A stretch of DNA of 64,000 bases, taken from Dipteronia dyeriana. Its lineage: Eukaryota; Streptophyta; Magnoliopsida; Sapindales; Sapindaceae. Positions 1-12,132 of the stretch are shown one piece after another. The stretch lies in the NCBI GenBank assembly GCA_032871835.1, contig CM065299.1, positions 81,163,652 to 81,227,651 on the forward strand, written 5' to 3'. A program made the position numbers and the translations under genes. The stretch's first letter is position 1; each line of letters opens with the position of its first letter. The notes under the pieces were generated by a model. The model saw nothing but the letters and a program-made list of their open reading frames with translations, was not told the origin of the DNA and made no database searches.

Positions 1-1174
1 AACTTTTCTATCTACTTTGTGCCACTTCATTCTTTCTTTAATCTTCTCTATAACTTCACAGTTTTGCTGAACAATCTCAGAACCCAATATTTTTCTTTTA
101 CCAACCTCATCCCAATGAATTGGAGATCTACACTTTCTCCCATACAGAGCTTTATAAAGGGCCACACGGATAGTAGACTGATAGCTATTGTTGTAAGAGA
201 ACTCCACTGAAGACACATATTTATCCCAACCACCACCAAAGTCTAAAACACAAGCTCGTAACATGTCCTCAAGAATTTGGATAGTCCTTTCAGATTGTCC
301 ATCTGTCTGAGGATGAAAGACATTGATGAAGTTCAACTAAGTACCTAAAGCCTTGTGCAAGCTTTTCCAAAACGTGGAAGTGAATTTCAGATCCCTATAT
401 GAGACAATAGATTTAGAGGAACCCAATGAAGTCTTACAATCTCATCTACATTTAACCATGCATATATCTCTATCGAAAAGCCTGTACGAACCGACAGAAA
501 GTGTGCAGACTTTGTCAACCTATCAACAATTACCCAAATGGCATTATATCCTTTTTGCGTTCGTGGCAATCCCACAACAAAATCCATGGCTATATTCAAC
601 CATTTCCACTCGGGCACAAGCAAAGGTTTCAATAAGCCAGACGGTCTCTGATGCTCAGCTTTTACCTGTTGACATGTTAGGCATTGCTCTACAAATTTTG
701 CTACCTCAAGTTTCATGTTAACCCACCAATAATGAACCTGTAAATCATGATACATTTTTGTACTTCCAGGATACACCGAATAAAGAGGTTTATGTGCTTC
801 CAAAAAAATCTCATTCTTCAGACAACACTGTTAGGAACACAAAGCCTTTCTCCATGTCATAAAACTCCATCAGACACAGTGAAACCAGCTCTCTTCCCCG
901 CAACAACATCTTCCATAGTCTTTCTTAAATTACCACCATCGATCTATTCTTTCTTGATTCTCTCAATTAATGTAGGTTGGATCACAATCTTGCCTAAAAA
1001 GCCAACACTTTTGGCATTCACAACTTCAATATTGAAGTTCTCCAGATCCCACATAATTTGTTTTTGAGTAGTTATCAAATAAGCAGAACTACCAACAGAT
1101 TTTCCACTCAGTGCATCTGCCACCACATTCTTCTTGCCTGGATGATAACTGATTACACAATCATAGTCCTTCAC
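1..1174 (-). pseudogene. Ty3/gypsy integrase, partial and broken
   Basis: On the minus strand, 1174-944 reads as the end of RNase H and the linker. The frame 803-387 carries the zinc-binding domain and core start (YPGSTKMYHDLQVHYWW, CLTCQQVKAEHQRPSGLL, WKWLNIAMDFVVGLP, WVIVDRLTKSAHF). The core then continues, in a changed frame, towards base 1 (DGQSER near 305-290, then GGGWDKYVSSVEFSYNNSYQ-like and LYGRKCRSP-like text). The window edge removes the C-terminal domain. Several stops and shifts are present. Confidence 0.85.
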
Positions 1175-1192
1175 TAACTCAAGTCATCGTCT

Positions 1193-2682
1193 TTACCTCA
1201 TGTTTAACTCTTTTTGGGTAAAGAAGTATTTGAGACTCTTATGATCGGTAAAGATCTCACATTTTTCGCCATACAAATAATGTCTCCAAATCTTAAGTGC
1301 AAACACCACAGCTGCTAACTCCAAATCATGCATAAGATAGTTTAACTCATAAGGCTTCAATTGATGGGAAGCATAAGCCACCACCCTACCATTCTGCATC
1401 AATACACAACCAAGTCCCCTAAGAGAAGCATCACCGTAAATCACAGATCCACCGGTTCCACTAGGAATGGTTAGCACTGGAGCAGTGACCAAGCGATGCT
1501 TGAGTTCTTGAAAACTTGTCTCACATTCATCAGTCCATACAAATCTTACATTCTTCCTTGTTAATTTGGTTAAAGGCATAGCTAACTTGGAAAACCCCTC
1601 AACGAATCTTTTATAATGCCTAGCCAAACCCAAAAAGCTTTGAATTTCCTTCACACTAGTTGGTCTTGGCCAACCCACCACTGAATTTACCTTGTTTGGG
1701 TCTACCGAAATTCCTTCTGAAGACACTACATGCCCCAAAAATGAAATCTGATCCAGCCAGAACTCACATTTTGATTTTTTTTCAAACAAACGCTTCTCCC
1801 TAAGTATATGCAAAACTTGCCGCAAGTGATCCTTATGCTCTTCTTGGCTCCTAGAGTAAATCAGTATGTTATCAATAAAAACAATCACGAACTTATCCAG
1901 GAAATCTTTGAACACCCGATTCATGAGGTCCATAAAGGTAGCAGGTTCATTTGTCAACCCAAATGTATCACCAAGAATTCATAATTCCCGTACCTGGTTC
2001 GAAAAGCTGTTTTAGGAACATCTTCATTCTTAACCTTCAACTGATGATAACCAGACCGAAGGTCAATTTTAGAAAACACACTCGCACCTTGAAGCTGATC
2101 AAACAAGTCCTCAATTCTAGGAAGAGGATACCTATTCTTCACAGTCACTCGATTTAACTCTTGATAATCAATGCACAATCTCATACTTCCATCCTTCTTC
2201 TTAACAAAGAGTACCGACGCACCCCACAGAGAAACTCTAGGATGAATAAAGCATTTATCCAGCAACTCTTGCAAATGTTGCTTAAGCTCACGAAGTTCAA
2301 TAGGTGCATTCTGATAAGGTCTTTTGGATATAGGAGAGGTACAAGGAAAAAGATCGATTTTAAATTCGATCTCTCTATCTAGAGGAGTGAGATAAATCAT
2401 CTGGAACACATCTGGAAACTCATTGGCCACCCTCACATCTGAGAGTTTTACTCCACCCTCTTTGGTATCCACCACACTTGCTAAAATATCCCACACAACC
2501 TTTTCTAAGGTCCCTACAAGCTTGTAATGAAGAAATAACTTGAGGGAGTGAACACAAGCCGGTACCAACAAAGCTAAATTCATGTTCACCCGGAGGGTTA
2601 AAGAATACATCCTTCTCAAAGCATTTGACATTAGCGTGGTAAGCAGATAACCAATCCATACCAAAAATGACGTCAAAATCAC
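1193..2682 (-). pseudogene. Ty3/gypsy reverse transcriptase and RNase H, frameshifted
   Basis: The minus-strand frame 2682-1954 contains RT motifs: the LxExLD-type hinge before the fingers, [20 protein letters not shown], and [11 protein letters not shown]. The frame then shifts and continues as 1957-1193 with [23 protein letters not shown] and DPNKV, followed by an RNase H domain ([58 protein letters not shown]). The polymerase box usually written Y/F-x-D-D reads F-I-D-N here, so the second catalytic aspartate is replaced by asparagine. Together with the frameshift this makes a working polymerase very unlikely. Confidence 0.9.
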
Positions 2683-2872
2683 GCATGTCTAAAATAATCA
2701 AATTTTCCACTAACACATTGCTCCGTATATGAACTTTATACGATCTCAAAACATCTTTAGCATACAAAGAATCCCCTGAAGAGATATCAACACATAACCC
2801 ATGCAATCTTTCCAGCAAAGGTGTGTGATACAAATGAATGTGTAGAACCATAATCAAACAATACAAAAGCAA
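2420..2872 (-). pseudogene. Ty3/gypsy aspartic protease, frameshifted
   Basis: This segment corresponds to the retropepsin that processes the polyprotein. The diagnostic [17 protein letters not shown] (protease C-terminal part) is readable on the minus strand near 2680-2640. The catalytic region (FDYGSTHSF, a D-S/T-G-like site with Y in the middle position) lies near 2850-2825 but in another frame, so at least one frameshift separates the active site from the rest of the domain. It lies between gag and reverse transcriptase and overlaps the RT frame, as in other gypsy elements. Confidence 0.75.
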
Positions 2873-2934
2873 GGTGTCCAGATATAGGGATAATACCTGT
2901 CACCACTGATGGAGAAGCTTCTGCTTCCTGTCTG

Positions 2935-3948
2935 GTAAGAGAATACACTCTATCTTGAGTTTTCCTTCCTTTGTGCTCTCTGGTTTTTCTTCACCGCTGG
3001 GCAATTTTGAATAAAATGACCAGACTTTCCACATTTGAAACATGCACCAATCTTTCTGAAACAAACTCCTTCATGCTTCTTGCCATAAGTCTCACAGATA
3101 GGAAAATCTTTCCTTTCAGCATCTTCTTCTCTCTGCCTCTTTTGGTCACGGTTCCTGTTATCATTCTTTCCTTGAAAGTTCTTATTCATTGGCTTCTTCT
3201 GTGGAGGGCCCTAAACTTTCTCCTTCGGCTTTGCATTGCTTGCAATTTCATCTTCCCTTGCTAGAATCTGAGCTTTCTGTAACACCTCATCATAAGTCTG
3301 CAACCGTAAAACCCGTACATGTTTTCTAATGTCCGGTTTCAAAGCCCTAACAAAACGGTTGATCTTATATTGTTCGGTGTCAATCAAATATAGAGCAAAA
3401 CGAGATAGCTGTTTAAATTTCCTCTCATACTCGACTAGACTCATAGAGCCATGAATCAACCTGATGAACTCAACTTCCTTTTCATTCCTTAGCTCCTCTA
3501 GAAAATACTTTTGATTGAAGAGCTTCTTAAATCTGGCCCAAGTGATTGGATTGTTAGGCATATTATGAGCTCAGTTAATCATTTCCTACCAATGTCCAAC
3601 ATCACCCTTGAGCATAAACACTGCACAATCGACCTTCTGATCATCAATACAGTTAATGAAGGTAAACACCTTCTCTAACTCTCGGAGCCACTCCTCTGTA
3701 TCAAGTGGGTTTGTTGTTCCTTCAAAGGATGGAGGATGAAGCCTTCTGAATTGTTCTACCATCTGCAATTGAGCTCGGTTGCCTTCCTGAATAGCAGTGG
3801 TTATAGCCTGAACAAAATTCGGGTAGTTGGTTGGTTCATCCTACTAACCTGCATCATCAACTCTACTGGTACCAACACCCCTACCAGTTTGTCTGCCTCT
3901 TACATCCCTAGCAGCAACTCTCTGACCAGCTCTACGAGGTACATTCAT
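2935..3948 (-). pseudogene. Ty3/gypsy gag, broken, with CCHC zinc knuckle
   Basis: Gag would form the virus-like particle and bind the element RNA. A plausible start ATG lies at 3948-3946, opening an arginine/glycine-rich N terminus that meets a stop after about 34 codons. The gag core follows in two pieces: 3768-3586, with the PPSFEG...EEWLRELEKVF signature, and 3561-3211. A separate frame at 3189-2950 carries a lysine/arginine-rich stretch and the zinc knuckle CFKCGKSGHFIQNCP (CX2CX4HX4C). At least three lesions separate the pieces. It sits 174 bp downstream of the primer-binding site, as expected for gag. Confidence 0.85.
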
Positions 3949-4121
3949 AATATTCAACTATAGCGTAATAAACAAGGTTACACGTTATATACATGCTAGG
4001 CTGAGTTATCATAAACATATAATCCTGTAAACATTGCAAACTATATTGATTCAAATGAATTAGCATTTCACTTGGTTCCCAAAATAAATTTCTAACTATA
4101 AGCATCCAAAATCGTATACCA

Positions 4122-4133
4122 GCTCTGATACCA
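4122..4133 (-). other. Primer-binding site (tRNA-iMet type)
   Basis: The plus strand reads GCTCTGATACCA, so the minus strand is TGGTATCAGAGC. This is the standard plant LTR-retrotransposon primer-binding site, complementary to the 3' end of initiator methionine tRNA. It lies four bases inside the LTR edge, fixing the orientation (minus) and the inner LTR border at 4138. Confidence 0.9.
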
Positions 4134-4137
4134 AAAC

Positions 4138-5813
4138 TGTCACGCCCCAACCCAAAAGCCAAGACATGATCTTACTTATTATTAAATATCTAAGTAAACC
4201 TTCAAAATAAAATCGAAATAATAAAAATCTCTCAAAGTTCATAACTTTTTTTCTTATTATGAAACTATATAAACTCCTATCTCCTAAGGAACCAAGAATT
4301 GAACTCCTCCAAGATGCCAATCCATGCTACGTGCAAAATATAACCTCAGGAATCTAGGATCACAATGAACTAAGTGAGTTTGTAAACTCAATAACTATAC
4401 TAAACATGTTTTATACTTATATGAAAATAACACAAAAATAAGAAGTGTCATAAATTTCAAACTCAGATCATAAACCATTCAAATCATATACTTATCGAAT
4501 TTTGCTAGGTTCCTTTTATCCATTATTGCATAGTAAGACTTTTCACATATCACAGAGAGGAGCCAAAGTCACCCGTCGACAACTAATGTATACAAGGAAA
4601 GTGCAAGTGAGTATTTTTTTTTTTTACCATTCAAATCATATACTTATCGAATTTTGCTAGGTTCATTTTATCCATTATTGCATAGTAAGACTTTTCACAT
4701 ATAACGGAGAGGAGCCAAAGTCACCCGTCGGCAACTAATGTATACAGGGAAAGTGCAAGTGAGGATATTTAAAAAAAAAAAACACTCATGCCTAACAGTA
4801 AGAGCCAGCCCCTCGCCGCGATCATCGACGAGTCCTCCCACATGCACTAATACGTCGACACACGAATCTGAAAACTCTTTAGTCTCTAGAGTACTCTAGA
4901 GACACTTCCCATATACCACACATATAACAAATCAAATCGAACATAGGGCTCTCCACAAATTCACATAGGTGCCTACTAGCGATAATAAATAAAGTAGCCT
5001 AGCGAAAACACATTATATGATGCCATATATTCACATTTCAATATGCATACATATTACATTTCAGAACATTTTGAACACATTTCAAATCATTCACAACACA
5101 TTTCAAAAACATTCATATACATTTCAAAAGCATTCATATACATATAACATTGTGATTCCGTTTTGAAAATGGGTCTAGTTTACTTACCTCTTAGCAAATC
5201 AAATTAGAGCAATAACCCACGAAGCTAATAATCCAATCCTTAACCTAAAATCATGTAATCATACAAATATCAGAGTCTAATTCATATCTAGTACTAAAAA
5301 AAGATCTGATTTATCGCTTCACAAACCAAAATCCCAGTACTAGAACTAACTAGTGCTGATTTGAAAACCTTATAGTGTTCAATGTATGATTTTTAATTTA
5401 TTATGAAAACACTGAAAAATTCTAAATTTTTTTAAAAGAACTTTTAAAAAACATATCTAGTGATATAAAAAATTTCAGAATTTAATAAAATCCGTAAGTA
5501 CCTTAAAGTTTTCTAAGTTTCCTAGTATTCAAGGCTGTCTGATGATAGATAGTCACGAACACTACTCACCATTTGAATTTTTAAAAATTATAAAAACCTT
5601 AAATTGACATAAAATCATTATCAAAACATAAATAACACATATATGATTTTAAAATAAAAGTTTCAAAGCAAAATCATTCGAATACATATTTCTAAAGTAT
5701 TTATACTTTTAGTTACGGGAAAAGCCGTCGCCCGTCGAGACCGATTTCCGTTTTAGTCCTAATCTTGTTTGTTGTTTTTATATATTTTTATCTTTGTCCA
5801 AAAAAAAAGGACA
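4138..5813 (-). repeat. 5' LTR of the Ty3/gypsy element
   Basis: The inner edge is clear: plus-strand TGTCACGCCCC begins at 4138, right after the primer-binding site. The outer edge is not proven, because the partner LTR is off the window. A TATA-like palindrome (AAAGTATTTATACTTT) near 5696-5711 could serve as the minus-strand promoter. The LTR contains an internal tandem duplication at 4474-4763, annotated separately. Confidence 0.6.
4474..4763. repeat. 138-bp duplication inside the gypsy LTR (152-bp period)
   Basis: Bases 4474-4611 (starting ACCATTCAAATCATATAC) recur almost unchanged at 4626-4763. A T-rich spacer of 14 bases separates the copies, and an A-rich run follows the second. Only a few substitutions distinguish them, so the duplication is younger than most of the decay in the element. 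Confidence 0.85.
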
Positions 5814-6371
5814 GTAGAATTGTTATTAAAAACTCTATTTTGTTATAAATGGTGGGTGTTGGTTAAATTGAAAATACAAAGAGAAAAAAGAAACAAGGAA
5901 AAAAAAAGTGGAATATGCGGTAGAAAGATAAATTCTGCTTTGATTTAGATTTTTATTTTTTTAATAACGAGGACTATTTTAATAAATTTGCAAGAACCAT
6001 TTAAGAGTAAATAGATTGGTCGTAAAATAGACTCTTTGTCACAAAACATAAGTTAATAAAAAATAAAAAAAAAACATAAGTTAATAACAATCTTAATTTG
6101 TTGCCGGCCATGCACAAAATGGAGAATTCCATTTGAAAAATATAAAAGAGAATAATTTTATTATTGTGACGATAATTTCTTCTGACAGAAGCATATTTAT
6201 ATGTTAAAGGGTTTTTTTTTTAAATGGTTGCTTGCAATCTGCCCGAACAAAAATATAAATACATTGAACTTCTATTCAAGAACGATGGTAACCACATCTC
6301 TCGATAAAATTTACTATTAAATTCCCTCATCCAAGTAAAAATAAATAAATATAAAGAATAGAAAAGTTGTC
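5814..6371. other. AT-rich intergenic stretch, nothing recognised
   Basis: There is no open reading frame of note and no recognisable repeat end. It holds homopolymer A and T runs and a short GCCGGC patch near 6100. The outer end of the gypsy LTR may extend some way into it. Confidence 0.5.
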
Positions 6372-6379
6372 ATTACTAC

Positions 6380-8109
6380 TAGGGGTGGACACTAAGTTCG
6401 AAACCGAACCAAATCAAATCGAACCGAATTAAAAAAAGGGTGTTTAGTTCGGTTCGTAAAATGAATTCGGTTCAAACCGGTTCAAAAAATGAAAAAACCC
6501 TTTTTTTTTCGATTCAAACCGGTTTGATTTATCAAAAACCGGTTTGAACCAATTAAATCCCTTGTATAAGTAAACAAAATCCTATCAATCAAACACACTT
6601 CTGGAACCCTAACACAGCCTTCTGCGGCTGCCCCTCTCATCTCCTACAGTCGTACATCTGATTTCTCTACTTCTCAATTCTCTCATCTCCTCGTCTCCAA
6701 TCGGTTCGCCGCTCATCTCCTTCGCCGCTCGTCTCCTTCGCCGCTCGTCTTCGATCTGCTTTGTCAGTTATTCAAAGAAGGTTTGTCTTCTTTGTCTAAT
6801 TTTATTTTTGTCTTATTCTTTTTTGTTTGACGTCTGATGAATGATGTGTCATATGTTTGTCCGATTTGGTAACTGCTCCTCCGATTTGCTCGTGTTCATG
6901 TCCATTCAAAGCTTCAACGATACAACTTTCAGTTTAGCTTATCAGATCTACTCTTCTTCAGCTTGTCTGGTTGCTTCAAAGGTTAGTTACTTAGTTGTTG
7001 TCACTTGTCTTGTTGTTTAATCAAGTGTTGAAGCTGTTTTTTTTTTTCTAAATAATTTTAATAAAGAAAAAAGTAACAATTTTATTTTTATTTTGTTATT
7101 TTGTTTTTTAAAAAAATGTATGTTTTGTATCTCTTTGAGACCGAGGTAGAACAATTTGTAAAAAGGATGTCATAACTGGATTCATCATTGTGGCATTTGC
7201 GGCAGTGGTTCTTTCTTGCTTGCAATTTTGATCCGATTGTTTTTAAAACCGGTGCTAGAAAATCTTAACTTGAACTCGGATTGATTTCATTTCATCTTCA
7301 ATTTGCATAAGTAACTATCAATCTACCTTTGTCTAACATAAATCATTGTTGGCTCCATGATGATCTTAAATAGAAACATCTACCATTTGATTATATATGT
7401 TATTTTAACCGGTGGAATGCATGGTTTGGAAACTGCATCAAATAAAGGGGCATCTTCAAGTAGCCAACCCAACGTAAAAAATATAAAGGGGAAGTTGAAA
7501 TTATTTTACTGTCTTTATTTGTTTGATTTGGATTGTAATTTTGATTTTGGAGTTTAGATTTGGATTGTAATATTTATTTGAAATTTGAATTTGGATTGTA
7601 ATATTTATTTGGAGCTTGAATGTGTGATTTTGAGTTTTTATCATGGAAAATTGAAATGTATGTCACATTTTCGCTTGTGAAAATTGTACTTTGTCTGTAC
7701 GTTAGTAGTATATCAAAAAATTGAATTTTAGGTTTATTCAATTTGTGATTTTTTTTAATGAATTATAAATTAAATTTTATTAGTTAATAGCTATGTTTGA
7801 TTTGGGCTTGGTCAGTTGGGCTATTATAATTCATGAAACTTTAGTCCAAAATTAAAATCCAATAAGGCAACAACCCATCAAATTTAAAAATATATTAAAA
7901 AAGACTCATTAAACCCATCAAGCTCAAAACCGAAATGAACCGAACCGAACCGAACCGAACAGAACCGAACCGATTCAAATCAATTCAGTTTGGTTCGGTT
8001 ACCATTTCTTATTCGGTTTAAACTGACTCAATTTTAAGTGAACCGAAATATTTTTGGTTCAGTTCGATTTTATCTAAAACTGAACCGAATTTAACCGTGT
8101 CCACCCTTA
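6380..8109. mobile_element. Non-autonomous hAT element A (1.73 kb)
   Basis: The ends are inverted repeats: TAGGGGTGGACAC at 6380 and its partner GTGTCCACCCTTA ending at 8109. The flanks ATTACTAC (6372-6379) and ATTACTAT (8110-8117) match at 7 of 8 bases, a typical hAT target duplication. Both subterminal zones are dense in short GGTTCGGTT/AACCGAACC motifs, the kind of repeats that hAT transposases bind. The inside begins with a CT-rich, 5'-UTR-like stretch (6600-6780) and a small ORF (7357-7557) with an SSSSQPN-type segment like a hAT transposase N terminus. No transposase core is present, so this is probably a deletion derivative. Confidence 0.85.
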
Positions 8110-8342
8110 ATTACTATTTGCTCGGGATCTTCCCTCAAAATTATGTAAGTACTCTTCTCTCTTCTGTTAACTTCTTAATTATAAAACAAACAAATTTTTT
8201 TAAAAAAAAGTCAAACTTCCATAAAAAATAAATATATGTCACCTAACTTTTAAAATTCAATTTATTTATAGAAACATATTATCACTACGTCATCTTTTAT
8301 TTTTTTTTCTTATAATAATTTTATATATGTTTATAATATGAA

Positions 8343-8477
8343 GACTAATTAGCACTAGACCCCTGAAGTATATGCAAAATTATAAACTGCCCCTTAAATA
8401 TTTTTTTCAGCTATAAACGCCTTAAACTGTTGGAAATTGACAATAATAGACGGAATGGAGACATAACCCTTATTCCA
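8343..8477. repeat. Left TIR of the MULE
   Basis: This pairs, with substitutions and small gaps, with the reverse complement of 12133-12273. The shared landmarks in order are GACTAATT, CCCCT.AAGTATA, GTAAAAT-like, and AACCCTTAT at the inner end. The divergence between arms suggests an old insertion. Confidence 0.7.
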
Positions 8478-8879
8478 TCCATCTCCTTGTCACATACGCT
8501 TCACGTGCAGGGGCAAAATTGGAATATTTCTTTAAAAATAACACTAATATGCATTCTCTCACCATCGCCTCAAGCTTTTTCTCTCTGGTTCTCTAGTTCA
8601 TTTGAAGATCCAAAGGTTTGCAAATCAACTGATAATCTCTATCAAACTTTCACAAACCAAAAACACCACAAAACCATAGTCAATAACACCAAAATCAACA
8701 ACACCCATCTCAATAATAATAAACCCAGAATCATTCATCAACAACACCACAAAACCCATAAAACCAAATTTAACTAAATTTTCATTATGAATTTATTACA
8801 ATAATCAAATGATATGTATCTCTCTCATTCAACTCTCAAATCCAGATCTCAACCAAATTAAACTTTTCAAAAAAAATCT

Positions 8880-9535
8880 GGATCTCAAATTTGAAAATTT
8901 TGATCCCACTACACACTTCTGAAAGGCTAAAATGAAAAGCACCAAAGAACTGAACCTGATGTTCTTATACAAGTAACGGTGTATTCATCAAACCCAAACC
9001 AGAATTATTGAAACCAGCCATCTGAATCCACAAGGACGACAAAAGGAAGATTCTTGGTGACCGAAAAAAGAGTGAAGTGAGACCGCCGACCACTAGAAAT
9101 GATAGGTCGAGCAAAAGAGATGACCGGAATGGTCAGGTGACGCGAGAATACACCATTGGAGACGGCTGAGCAAGCGCACGAAGTGACCAGAGAACCGGAG
9201 ATAAGAGACAGTCGAAGACGAGGTAGCGACCGCCGGAGACGAGGCAGGGACCATCGGAGACAAGGTCGTCAGCGCGACGGTAGTGGTTTAGGGCAATGGA
9301 GGTAGGTGGTGCAACAGATAGTTACGAAACAAATTTGGGTTTGATCCGGGTTTTACGGTGATGGTGGTGGTGGAGGTGGACGGTTGACAATGGTTTAGAT
9401 CTGGGTTTGGTTTTGAGAAGAGATTGGGGAGAGAGAAGAGAGGAGATTAGGGTTTGGGGAGAGAGAAGAGAGAGGTGACTAAGGATGAATGGTTAGGTTG
9501 AAGATGATAAATAGATGAGGATGAGACAATAGCGG
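8880..9535. other. GC-rich, 5'-UTR/first-exon-like stretch inside the MULE
   Basis: Composition changes sharply from the AT-rich surroundings to a stretch rich in GACCGGAGACGAGG-type motifs and GGTGGTGG repeats (9060-9420). On the minus strand it reads like a plant 5' UTR or first exon: CTCTCTTCTCTCTCC runs followed by CAAACCC and CCACCACCACC. No long ORF is open and no protein family is recognised. It could be captured host DNA (a Pack-MULE trait) or the 5' region of the MULE's own lost gene. Confidence 0.35.
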
Positions 9536-12050
9536 TAGATATGACAACGGTTCGGTTCGAACCGTAACCGTGTAAAATGAACCGTAACCAGAACTGTGGA
9601 AACAATTTCAGAACCGGTTTCAGAACTGTGGGGGCGACGGTTCGATTCGGTTCCGGTTCATCCTCTGAAAAAACCGGTCAAGAACTGGCGGTTCGGTTTC
9701 GGTTCTTGGCCTTTAATCTTTTTATTTCCTTAAAATTTGAATTTTTCAATGACGAGAGGAAGTGGAAGTGGAGTAAGAGACATTCCACCAAGACATTTCG
9801 TTTCCAAGACCGGTAAGGGTCGTATGTCGGAGCTGGATCCGGTCCAGCCGGATAATATCGGTTTTGATGGCATCGCTTACCATGAGTTCCTGCAACAGCA
9901 AGCCTATCTTGAATTTCTAAACTATCCAGTCAATCCAAATCTCTCTTTAATAATTTCTGAACCCAATTCTAGCCAGCCTAGCGGCCCTAGCCCTAGTAAT
10001 ATGGCAAGTCAATCAGAAAATATACCCGATTTTGCTGCAGATCCAAATTTTGCAGAGGCGGTAGAGAAGGATAAGAATCAGCTTAAATCTAATCTATTCG
10101 TTCTCCACACGAAGAAAGTTACAAAACTGAATGGAACATGTTGGGCGGTGTGCAATTACTGCCCTAAAGAATACAAGTGGACTAAATCTGGAGGATACGG
10201 CACATATAGGAAGCATATTACGACCCGTCATCAAGCAGAACTTGACAAGGAGAATGCACAATCTCAAATTTCCAGGTTTTCTACCCCTGACACTCAATTA
10301 TTTAAATATAGTGATCAAGCTAAGAGAGAAGAATTAGCTAAGATGGTAGCTGTAGAACAATTACCTTTTAGTTTTGGTGAAAAAGTTGGTTTTATTAAAT
10401 ATTATCATAAAGCATTAAATTCTGATGCATGTCGTGTCACTAGGACCACTCTCACGCGTACAATGTATGATATTTATAAAAAAGAAAAAAGGATTTTGAA
10501 AAAATATTTTACGAACTATATAGGTAGTGTTTCCGTGCGTGCTGACATATGGACTAACAATTGGCGAATGCATTCATACTTGGGTGTAACTTGTCATTAT
10601 ATGGACAAAGCATGGACAATACAAAAAAGAATTCTTGCATTTAGAGTTTTTGATGATGCACATACTGTTGATAATATTTATAAAAATATGAAAATCATTT
10701 TTAAAGAGTATAAAATTGAAAGCAAAAATTTTTCAATTGGTTTTGATAATGCTTCTAATAATACGGCAGTTATTCTTGCTTTAATTTAATTATGCAAGCC
10801 TTATTTTAATAGTAAATTTTTTCATCAAAGATGTGTTTACCATGTTTTAAATTTATGCGTTCAAAAAGGTTTGGAAATTCTTCATGATTTTATTAAACCC
10901 ATTAAAGAGACCCTCTCATATTTGTGGAAACATCCTAATGTTATAAAAGCATGGGTAAGATTTTGTAAACAGATAGGTAGGCATCCCATTAGATTTTCTC
11001 GTGATGTTCCAACACGTTGGAACTCTACTTATAAATTGCTTTGTGAAAGTTATGAATATAAGGATTTATTAGTTTTTTTTATGCAATATAATGTTAGTCA
11101 AATCAATCTTTATGCGCACCATTGGGATGTTTGTACAAAAAATTGTAATTTGTTAAAAGTTTTTAATAGTGCTACTAACAATTTGTCAGGTATTTATTAT
11201 CCTACTACTCAATTATTTATTATTGAGAGTTGTAATATTGCTGGTGCATTTGCTGACTGTTCATCTGATATACAATTACAGGCATGCATTGAAGCTATGA
11301 AAAAAAAATTGGTTAAACTATTATAGGGAGTTTCCAATTATTTACTTGCTTACGTTGTGTTTTGACCCACGTTGTAAACTAGATGCATTGACAGATTATT
11401 TAACTCTTTATTATAAATGTTTAGGTATACAATTAGAAATTAATACTTATTGTGCTGCAATTAAGACATTATTTTATCAGTTATATGATGAATATCGTAG
11501 AATTTATGGTCCATCATTGAACATTAGTGTTCCACAAAATGAAAATGTCTCCCAAACTCGATCTTCTGGAGTGTTGGGGGCAGGGTCTGCACTTTTATCC
11601 CAAAATATCAAAAGATTACGAGGTTCTTCTTCTTCTTCATCAAGTTCGGTCTCGTATGATGAGATCGAAACTTATCACTATACCAATTTTGAGTTTATAA
11701 GGGACGATGATGTGAATAAATTTGATATTCTACATTGGTGGAGAGAACATCAAAAGCACTTCCCAATCTTGTCTATAATAGCTAAACAGATTCTTGCAAC
11801 ACCGGTTTCTACAGTGGTTGTGGAACAAGAGTTTAGCTCGGGTGGAAATATTTTGGACGCAAGACGGTCGCTTTTGAGTCCATAATCAATTCAAGTCCAA
11901 GTCCGTGTTGATGATTGGATAAATGCTGAATATAGACAACAAGAAATGGAGCCAGAAGTGATTTACGATTTCTTCGATGATGATCACACCACCGGTACCG
12001 GAACGGAAGGCAGCGATTATTTTTATTTTTTTAATTAAAAAATTTATTAC
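9536..12050 (+). mobile_element. hAT element B, 3' end missing, inside the MULE
   Basis: The left end TAGATATGACAACGGTTCGG at 9536 matches the end of element H (43159, TAGACATGACCACGGTTCGG), and both are followed by dense GAACCGTAACCG repeats. The transposase gene follows, but no matching right terminal repeat (an end like CCGAACCG...GTCAT..CTA) appears before the MULE right TIR. The element therefore lost its 3' end, or only its 5' part and gene were carried into the MULE. Confidence 0.7.
9737..12037 (+). pseudogene. hAT transposase (BED finger, RNase H-like, dimerisation domain), broken
   Basis: hAT transposases excise and reinsert DNA in the nucleus. The first open stretch (9737-10789, about 350 codons) has a BED-type zinc finger: CWAVCNYCPKEYKW, then HITTRH. 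The catalytic domain follows (SVRADIWTNN..., GFDNASNNT), then a stop at 10787-10789 in the middle of the expected frame. The same frame reopens (10871-11326) with VPTRWNSTYKLL and SGIYYPTT. A frameshift follows, and the last part (11346-11885) carries FDPRCKLDAL and the C-terminal hAT dimerisation signature (ILHWWREH, PVSTVVVEQEFSSGG, DARRSLLSP) before another stop. Lesions: two premature stops and at least one frameshift. Element H holds a close relative. Confidence 0.9.
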
Positions 12051-12132
12051 TTATTTTTTTAATAATGAAAAGATAAAAATACCCTTTATAATTAATTATA
12101 CATACGAGGCCTACATGCAAGGAAAATAAAAT

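Larger units (their letters stand above)
1..5813 (-). mobile_element. Ty3/gypsy LTR retrotransposon, partial (5' part)
   Basis: Read on the minus strand, the order is LTR, primer-binding site, gag with a CCHC knuckle, protease, reverse transcriptase/RNase H and integrase, which is the Ty3/gypsy order. The element leaves the window at base 1 inside integrase, so the 3' LTR is not visible. Frameshifts and stops break the polyprotein, so it is not autonomous. The gag style and long LTR suggest a Del/Tekay-like chromovirus, but the chromodomain region is off the window and the clade is an inference. The outer LTR edge (5813) is approximate: it is the nearest plus-strand GACA, mirroring the TGTCACG at the inner edge. 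Confidence 0.9.
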
